NCBI GenBank assembly: GCA_025451425.1
Contig: JANWKK010000012.1
Span: 1 to 5,906 of the forward strand
Direction of reading: 5' to 3'
Length of the DNA: 5,906 bases
From: Gemmatimonadaceae bacterium
GTDB lineage: Bacteria; Gemmatimonadota; Gemmatimonadetes; Gemmatimonadales; Gemmatimonadaceae
The position numbers and the translations under genes are program-made. The number at the start of each line of letters is the position of its first letter. The first letter of the stretch is position 1. Positions 1-5,906 of the stretch are shown one piece after another. The notes beneath the pieces are model-generated. The model did not search any database, was not told the origin of the DNA, and worked only from the letters and a program-made list of their open reading frames with translations.

Positions 1-11
1 GCACTGAAAAA

Positions 12-100
12 ACGCGAATAAATCAAAGGGACTTCACTACCGGCACCTGGGGCTCTCTCACAACTACAGAGTGCCTCAGGTGCCAGTAGTTTATCCGCGT
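12..100. terminator. Imperfect inverted repeat, possible terminator of the minus-strand lipoprotein gene
   Basis: The arms at 37-55 and 71-89 pair over 19 positions with three imperfect positions (core CGGCACCTG against CAGGTGCCAG), around a 15-base loop. A second, outer pair of arms, 12-22 and 90-100 (ACGCGAATAAA against TTTATCCGCGT), matches at 10 of 11 positions. The left side carries 14 unpaired bases (23-36) between its two arms. The structure starts about 30 bases beyond the stop codon of the minus-strand gene, where a terminator would be expected. No T-run directly follows the inner stem on the minus strand; a run of T lies further out, at about 6-11. It could equally be a small palindromic mobile repeat or a terminator serving a gene left of the window. 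Confidence 0.4.
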
Positions 101-129
101 TGCAAGAGGACGCCGCCGAGCCGCGCCGA

Positions 130-1119
130 TCAGGGAATCTTCCAGAACTCGACCTGATTCTGATCGAACCTCGGGATTGCGAGGATCATGCGCTTTGTGT
201 CGACGCCGATGTCGGCCGGCGCGCTGACGCCGGTTACGAGCTTGCTCAACGTGCCGTTGCGCACGACGTTCACCGTCGAATCGCCCCAGCTCGACACGAG
301 GATACGGCCATCCTTCAGAATCTCGATGCCGTCGTACTGACCGGGACCGTCGACGATCTTCGTCGGCGATTGGCCGGGCGTCCACGCTTGCACATCTTTC
401 CCGCCGAATGGCGCGAGCAGAAAGCGATTGCCGCTCGCGTCCCACGTGATGCCGTTAGGATTCTCTAACGAGTCGCCCTTCGCTGCTTCGGTCACCTTGT
501 TGTCGGAGAGTGCGATGCGGAAGATGCGGTTGACGCCGGGGTGCGTCATGTTGCCCTTTGCGTCGAACACGATGCCCGTGTCGGTGACATAGATCGCGCT
601 GTCGGCGCCAACGGCGACGTCGTTTAAAAAGGTCGCTTTCTGCGCCTTGAGGCTGATCGTCTTCAGCGGCTTGCCCGTGCGCTTGTCGAACACGCGCACG
701 GCATCGATGTCGGCGACCCAGAGCTGATCTGCCGTCGTCGCGATTCCCTTCGGCGCGTCGAGCTTGACGCCATTCTTCCCGCCTTCGGCGAACATCGTCA
801 CCGTCGTCGTGCTCTCCGCGGGAATGCGGACGATGTAGCCGTTGCCATCATGGTTCGACGGATTGCCGTTGATGTTCGAGACGAACCACGCGTCGAGATC
901 GGCGTCGTAGTGCACGGACTCGGGCGTCTTCATCTGGCCGAGGACGCCGAGCTTTTTGGCGGAGGCGGTGTCGGCGGTGGCGGTAGCCGCGGCGCCGGGT
1001 TGCGCGTTGGCGGCATGAGTGGTGTCCTGCGGCGTGCTCTTCTCGGTCTTGCACGCGGCGACGAGGACGAGCAGTGCGAAAGCACTAGCGAGACGTGGCA
1101 TCGTGACGGATGGAGTCAT
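130..1119 (-). CDS. SMP-30/gluconolactonase-like beta-propeller lipoprotein
   Basis: This encodes a 329-residue predicted lipoprotein of the SMP-30/gluconolactonase/LRE six-bladed propeller superfamily. The N-terminus is a lipoprotein signal peptide (residues 1-22, hydrophobic stretch SAFALLVLVAA) ending in lipobox LVAA-C with the lipidated Cys at 23. A low-complexity Ala/Thr linker (about 30-56) leads to the propeller. The four positions that bind the divalent metal in SMP-30 enzymes seem present: Glu67 (TPESV), Asn166 (FLNDV), Asn222 (NPNGI) and Asp263 (QYDGI). A metal-dependent lactonase or hydrolase activity at the cell envelope is therefore possible, but the substrate is unknown; many such proteins are annotated only as SMP-30 family. 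The frame is open to 1215, but the extra 32 residues are not signal-like. I chose the ATG at 1119; the ATG at 1101 (MPRLASAF) is nearly as good. Neither has a clear Shine-Dalgarno sequence. The gene carries one CCTAACG heptamer in the codons for Pro221-Asn222. Confidence 0.85.
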   Translation of the reverse strand: MTPSVTMPRLASAFALLVLVAACKTEKSTPQDTTHAANAQPGAAATATADTASAKKLGVLGQMKTPESVHYDADLDAWFVSNINGNPSNHDGNGYIVRIPAESTTTVTMFAEGGKNGVKLDAPKGIATTADQLWVADIDAVRVFDKRTGKPLKTISLKAQKATFLNDVAVGADSAIYVTDTGIVFDAKGNMTHPGVNRIFRIALSDNKVTEAAKGDSLENPNGITWDASGNRFLLAPFGGKDVQAWTPGQSPTKIVDGPGQYDGIEILKDGRILVSSWGDSTVNVVRNGTLSKLVTGVSAPADIGVDTKRMILAIPRFDQNQVEFWKIP

Positions 1120-1722
1120 GGGTGGCGGCTTGTGGAGTGGACAGAACACTAAACTAGTGGTCTGAAATGGAGATGTTGAGAGCAGGCGCACGCCTGATGG
1201 CACAATTGGGATCATCGGGATTCCGAGAGAGGAAACGAGCTGTCAGCGTTTCGATGAGCCATGAGATGTGAGCGGTCAGTACAGGCCCGTCTCCAATCGC
1301 CGTGTTGGCATCGCACCCACGACAGCGAGCCCAGAGGCGAGAGGCAAGCTGGGAGCTCACAGAGATCAGAAAACTGCCTCAGCGATCAGAGTCAGCGGCA
1401 AGACGCGAGACAAACCGCTCAGCGGGCAGCCACTCGCGATTCGGCTCTTCTCGCTCGACGAGTAGAGCTGATCTTCTCATCTCTCGCGGCTGGCTCTGAT
1501 AGCTCTGGTTGTTCTCTGATCCCTGTATGCTCTCGGCTGGCGTCTCGCTTCTGGGCTCGCTGCCGTAGGTGCGATAAGGGAATGCGATTCCGAAAGGGCC
1601 TCTCGCCCCGACACGTCGTCAGAACGGGCTGCATACAGCGACCAACTACTCAGGTAGGGGCGAGCAGCTTGGCCGATGGTCGGTCCGAGCCAATTCGCCG
1701 ATCAGCCATGAGGTAAAACTGT
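1120..1722. other. Gene-free region of about 600 bases
   Basis: No frame here looks like a protein: the open frames are short, rich in Arg and Ser, and partly translate the two arms of an inverted repeat into similar peptides on opposite strands. Besides that repeat it holds a small perfect palindrome at 1183-1196 (CAGGCG-CA-CGCCTG) and two similar 14-mers at 1253-1266 and 1700-1713 (GATSAGCCATGAGR, 12 of 14 identical) that flank the repeat region. The promoter of the minus-strand lipoprotein gene should lie at the left end, but I see no clear -35/-10 pair. No tRNA-like cloverleaf was found. Confidence 0.6.
1283..1601. repeat. Long diverged inverted repeat in noncoding DNA
   Basis: The left arm 1311-1410 and the reverse complement of 1475-1574 align without gaps at about 78% identity by hand count. 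Identity is highest (34 of 40) at 1311-1350 against 1535-1574, with the shared core CAGCGAGCCCAGA. The similarity continues outward with one gap to 1283 and 1601 (AGGCCC, then AATCGC, shared by both arms). The arms are separated by 64 unrelated bases (1411-1474). Transcribed from either strand, this could form a long hairpin. Two copies of one dispersed element inserted in opposite directions, or a single palindromic element, would both explain it. No transposase or other protein frame is associated with it. Confidence 0.65.
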
Positions 1723-1819
1723 ATGCCAAACCAGAATTCTCGTCGCGGAACGTTAGGCACGCGAGCGGCGCTCATCATCGTGTTGGGTTGGGCGCTGTCG
1801 ACGACGCACGTGCGCGCCA

Positions 1820-1821
<2 letters not shown>
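1723..1821 (+). pseudogene. Possible truncated 5' end of a secreted-protein gene
   Basis: An ATG at 1723, nine bases after a GAGG (1710-1713), opens a frame whose first 32 residues form a classic signal peptide: charged start (NSRRGTLGTR), hydrophobic core (AALIIVLGWAL), then a THVRA cleavage-type end. From codon 33 onward it runs into the 3' end of the opposite-strand kinase gene and becomes an Arg/Pro/Ser-rich antisense translation that stops at 2085. One reading is that a secreted-protein gene lost its body when the kinase gene, or the break beside it, arrived. The other is chance: short hydrophobic frames are common in GC-rich DNA. The end given is where the plausible part ends, not a stop codon. 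Confidence 0.22.
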
Positions 1822-3267
<1,446 letters not shown>

Positions 3268-3271
<4 letters not shown>

Positions 3272-3300
3272 TCGTTGAAACTGGACATGTCGGACTCCAT
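3268..3300 (-). promoter_or_regulatory. Possible leader peptide frame overlapping the kinase start
   Basis: A 10-codon frame (MESDMSSFNE) ends with TGA overlapping the kinase ATG as ATGA, the arrangement typical of translational coupling. Its internal ATG at 3288 has GGAG six bases upstream, a better ribosome-binding context than the kinase start itself. If translated, it could deliver ribosomes to the kinase start. Equally it may be chance, since the frame is very short. Confidence 0.18.
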
Positions 3301-3402
3301 CGTCCGGAACAGCGTTCGGCGCGAGGAAGCTACCCCTTTGGCAATTTGCGCGCTACGCTCTGCGTCACTCCTCTTCCGTCCGTCGCGTCCCGTGGATTAT
3401 TT

Positions 3403-3528
3403 CGAAGCATCAAGTTGTCATCCTGAGCGAAGCGAAGGATCTAGCGTACTTGCCTAGTGGCAAGCTTCTAATAAGAGACACTAGATCCTTGATCGCTTCG
3501 CTCCTCAGGATGACAATTTGATGCTTCG
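3403..3528. repeat. Palindromic pair of a dispersed intergenic repeat
   Basis: The left arm 3403-3444 and the reverse complement of 3481-3528 are the same sequence apart from one substitution and two 3-base insertions in the right arm. The core is CATCCTGAGCGAAGCG followed by AAGGATCTAG. Between them sits a perfect 6-bp hairpin, CTTGCC-TAGT-GGCAAG (3449-3464), so the whole block could fold into a cruciform or long stem-loop. From memory, this core is a common dispersed repeat in intergenic DNA of several soil and uncultured phyla and is often mistranslated as a CHPERSEGS tail on predicted proteins. It lies between two divergent genes, so it must sit in or beside both 5' regions rather than acting as a shared 3' terminator. 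Confidence 0.8.
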
Positions 3529-3540
3529 CTCAGGTTGACA
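3523..3540 (-). repeat. Partial third copy of the dispersed repeat
   Basis: GCTTCGCTCAGGTTGACA repeats the repeat core (GCTTCGCTCAGGATGACA) with one change, directly after and slightly overlapping the right arm of the palindrome. The change creates a perfect TTGACA at 3535-3540 on the plus strand, but no -10-like hexamer lies 16-18 bases further on, so I do not call a promoter. Confidence 0.5.
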
Positions 3541-3562
3541 TGTAAGGCTCCATTCGCCGCCT

Positions 3563-3567
3563 GGAGG
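3563..3567 (+). promoter_or_regulatory. Ribosome binding site that fixes a GTG start
   Basis: GGAGG lies six bases before the GTG at 3574. It decides the start of the propeller gene, whose first in-frame ATGs (3703, 3718) would lose the signal peptide. Confidence 0.7.
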
Positions 3568-3573
3568 CGTGTC

Positions 3574-5906
3574 GTGATTCGCTCGCTCCCTTCCGTGAAC
3601 CGCGCTGTTCTGACCGCGCTCATTCTCGCCGGTCTTTCGATTGCCGCGCCGGTCGGCGCACAGCGTCCTCGGCCGCCAACGGGCGCCATACGACCGACGC
3701 CGATGAGTGGCGCAACGATGCCACTGGATTCCGCCGCGTACGCGGGATTGCGGTGGCGCGAGCTCGGTCCGTTCCGTGGCGGCCGGTCCGTGGCGGTGGC
3801 GGGGAATCCGCAGCGGCCTAACGAGTTCTGGATGGGGACGACGGGCGGCGGCGTCTACAAATCGATCAACGCCGGCGAGTCGTGGGCGGCGGTGACGGAC
3901 AAATACTTCGGCGGCACGATCGGCGCGATTGCCGTTGCGCCGTCGTCGCCCGATGTCGTGTACGTCGGCGGCGGCGAGTACCCGATTCGGGGCAACGTCG
4001 CGCACGGCGACGGCGTGTGGAAGACGACCGACGGCGGCAAAACGTGGGCGTACATGGGACTGCGCGAAACGCGCCAGATCGCCGATATCGTCGTGAATCC
4101 AACGAATCCCGATCTCGTGTATGTCGGAGCGCTGGGCCACGTGTGGGCGCCTAACGCGGAGCGCGGCGTCTTTCGTTCCAAAGATGGCGGCAAGACCTGG
4201 GACAAGATCTTCTTTCGAAATGACTCGACCGGGGTCGTTGATCTTGTGATGGACCCAAACAACGCGAACGTGCTTTACGCCGGATTCTGGCAGGCGGGGC
4301 GCACGCCGTGGTTGCTCTCGTCAGGTGGAAACGGGAGCGGGTTGTTCAAGACGACCGACGGCGGGGATCACTGGACGGAGATCACGCGTAACCCTGGATT
4401 GCCCGAAGGCATGTGGGGGAACATCGGCATCACGGTCTCGGGCGCGAGCTCGAATCGCTTGTGGGCGAACATCGAGGCGGATTCGGGCGGCGTGTTTCGC
4501 TCCAATGACGGTGGCGCAACGTGGACCCGTGTGAACAACGATCGGTCTCTCCGTCAGAGGGCGTGGTACTATACAAAGATTCATGCCGATCCCAAGGACA
4601 CTAATGTCGTCTACGCGAACAACGTCTCGTTTCAGAAGTCGACCGATGGAGGGAAGACGTTTCGTCCCGTAAGCGGCATGAAGCACGGCGACTCACACGA
4701 TCTCTGGATCGACCCGAAGGATCCGCGACGCATGATCGAGTCGGACGACGGCGCGAGTTGGCAGACGCTGCAGCTCAATCTGCCGATCGTTCCCGTGCAC
4801 GATCTCATCTTCAAGGAAGGCGATCTGGTTCTCGCGACCCACGGCCGGTCGTTCTGGGTGATGGACAACATCTCGTCGCTCGAGCAGCTGTCGAGCGAGG
4901 TGCTCGCGAGCGACGCGCATCTCTTCAAGCCGCGCGATCAATATCGTGCAAACTTCGGTGGCGGCTTCGGCGGCGGGCGACGCGGCGGTGGCGGCGCGCA
5001 AGCGATCACGCCCGAGAACGCGGCGATTCATCCGGTGGGCGCGAACCCACCAGGTGGTGCCACAGTACAGTACTGGCTCAAGAACCCGAATCAGGACGTC
5101 GAGCTCTCCTTCCTCGACGCGCAAGGCAAGCTGATTCGCACGTACGCGAGCAAGCTCGATTCGGCCGCGTACGCGGACTCGGTACGCCGCCAGGGGCGGA
5201 CGAAGTCGCGCATGGACAGTCTCCGCGCCGCTGGAATCGCCGAGGACAGCATTCAGAAGCTCGTTAGGGTGGCGACGGACGCCGCGGGCGGCATCGAGCC
5301 CGTGAGTGACGACGAAGGCTTCCGCGTGCCGCCAACGCCTCGCGCGCCGAACCGTCGCGGCGTGAACTCGTTCGCGTGGAGCATGCGCTATCCGGACGCG
5401 TCGAGCTTCCAGGGCATGATTCTGTGGGCAGCAAGTGTCCAAGGACCCCTGGCACCACCAGGAACGTACGCAATTCGCCTAACGGTGAACGGCAAGTCGA
5501 TCGGTACTGAATCCTTCAAGCTCATTCCCGATCCGCGCTCGAAGGGCGTGACGTCAGCGGATTACGCCGAGCAGTTCGCGTTGCTCACCAAGATCCGCGA
5601 CCGCTTCTCGGAGACGAACGACGCCGTCAAGACGATTCGATATGTCAAGCGCGAGCTCATGGACCGGCAGAAGCGCCTCGCCGCCGATCGGCAGGCCGCT
5701 TTCGGCACTACCGCGACGGCGCTCGAGCAGGCGCTGTCGCAGGTCGAAGATTCCCTGGACCAGACGAAGACCCGCAGCGGTCAGGATCCGCTCAACTATC
5801 CGATCCGCTTGAACAACAAGATCGGCGCCCTGATGGGGGTCGTCGCCAGCGCCGACGGGCGCCCAACGCAGCAGTCGTATACCGTGCTTACCGACCTTTC
5901 ACAGCA
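3574..5906 (+). CDS. Secreted Asp-box (sortilin/VPS10-like) beta-propeller protein, 3' end outside window
   Basis: The frame is open from the GTG at 3574 to the right edge: 777 codons without a stop. Residues 1-29 are a signal peptide (hydrophobic AVLTALILAGLSIAA, cleavage after VGA). The N-terminal propeller has regular Asp-box/BNR motifs, S/T-x-D-x-G-x-x-W: about 97-104 (degenerate), 151-158, 202-209, 260-267, 310-317 and 356-363 (ends in F), and then DDGASW at 391-396. Proteins of this kind are annotated as sortilin/VPS10-domain, WD40/YVTN/BNR-like or, loosely, glycosyl hydrolase; no catalytic residues can be named and the function is unknown. After the propeller come the conserved VPVHDL and THGRSFWVMD (about 406-431), a Gly-rich insert (461-474), a C-terminal beta domain and a helical tail with LNYPIRLNNKIGAL. 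Compared with remembered family members, several hundred residues are missing at the Glu389-Ser390 junction (4740/4741). Four heptamer motifs lie inside (3817, 4150, 5262, 5478). Confidence 0.9.
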   Translation, partial: MIRSLPSVNRAVLTALILAGLSIAAPVGAQRPRPPTGAIRPTPMSGATMPLDSAAYAGLRWRELGPFRGGRSVAVAGNPQRPNEFWMGTTGGGVYKSINAGESWAAVTDKYFGGTIGAIAVAPSSPDVVYVGGGEYPIRGNVAHGDGVWKTTDGGKTWAYMGLRETRQIADIVVNPTNPDLVYVGALGHVWAPNAERGVFRSKDGGKTWDKIFFRNDSTGVVDLVMDPNNANVLYAGFWQAGRTPWLLSSGGNGSGLFKTTDGGDHWTEITRNPGLPEGMWGNIGITVSGASSNRLWANIEADSGGVFRSNDGGATWTRVNNDRSLRQRAWYYTKIHADPKDTNVVYANNVSFQKSTDGGKTFRPVSGMKHGDSHDLWIDPKDPRRMIESDDGASWQTLQLNLPIVPVHDLIFKEGDLVLATHGRSFWVMDNISSLEQLSSEVLASDAHLFKPRDQYRANFGGGFGGGRRGGGGAQAITPENAAIHPVGANPPGGATVQYWLKNPNQDVELSFLDAQGKLIRTYASKLDSAAYADSVRRQGRTKSRMDSLRAAGIAEDSIQKLVRVATDAAGGIEPVSDDEGFRVPPTPRAPNRRGVNSFAWSMRYPDASSFQGMILWAASVQGPLAPPGTYAIRLTVNGKSIGTESFKLIPDPRSKGVTSADYAEQFALLTKIRDRFSETNDAVKTIRYVKRELMDRQKRLAADRQAAFGTTATALEQALSQVEDSLDQTKTRSGQDPLNYPIRLNNKIGALMGVVASADGRPTQQSYTVLTDLSQ

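Noticed and set aside
23..445. 140-codon minus-strand frame at the left end
   Set aside because: Overlaps the lipoprotein gene in another frame of the same strand, and its Arg-rich sequence has no recognisable features.
1578..1590. GGAAT-GCG-ATTCC hairpin considered as a tRNA T-arm
   Set aside because: The loop is only three bases, and no acceptor stem or anticodon arm can be placed around it.
1261..1716. 151-codon plus-strand frame in the gene-free region
   Set aside because: Arg/Ser-rich composition; parts of it translate the inverted-repeat arm, with similar peptides appearing on the opposite strand, which marks it as noncoding repeat.
3535..3563. Perfect TTGACA at 3535-3540 as a promoter for the propeller gene
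   Set aside because: No -10-like hexamer lies at the right distance, and a start there would nearly overlap the ribosome binding site.
3505..4140. 211-codon minus-strand frame
   Set aside because: Antisense of the signal peptide and first propeller blades of the plus-strand gene; its C-terminus is translated repeat.
4693..5442. 249-codon minus-strand frame
   Set aside because: Antisense shadow of the Asp-box propeller gene, whose plus-strand frame has recognisable motifs throughout; the minus frame shows no family features.

Overview
The window is GC-rich bacterial chromosome with three protein genes, two gene-free stretches full of inverted repeats, and one gene running off the right edge. 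The gene types, a membrane-anchored CHASE3 histidine kinase and an Asp-box (sortilin/VPS10-like) secreted beta-propeller, together with the codon use, suggest an environmental bacterium such as a Gemmatimonadota or related lineage. This is inference; no rRNA or marker gene is present to settle it.

Layout. Positions 12-100 hold an imperfect inverted repeat that may end transcription of the first gene. Positions 130-1119 (minus) encode a secreted lipoprotein of the SMP-30/gluconolactonase propeller type. Positions 1120-1722 have no convincing gene but contain a long, diverged inverted repeat (arms about 100 nt, 1311-1410 and 1475-1574). At 1723 a plus-strand frame starts with a good signal peptide and runs directly into the antisense of the next gene; it may be a decapitated gene remnant. 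Positions 1820-3271 (minus) encode an orphan histidine kinase. The 300-base region between the divergent kinase and propeller genes (3272-3573) carries a palindromic pair of a dispersed intergenic repeat. From 3574 to the right edge (plus) lies a secreted Asp-box propeller protein that has no stop codon inside the window.

The most notable points are: (1) the Asp-box protein appears to lack, in frame, the whole middle of its family's usual architecture, with a junction at about 4740/4741; (2) the 7-mer CGTTAGG/CCTAACG occurs eight times in 5.9 kb, in both orientations and in different reading frames, which suggests a DNA-level signal; (3) the two repeat structures in the gene-free stretches.

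The genes do not form an operon. The lipoprotein and kinase genes point the same way but are 700 bases apart, and the kinase and propeller genes are divergent. No response regulator, transporter or defence system is visible, and nothing in the window amounts to a clearly new multi-gene system.
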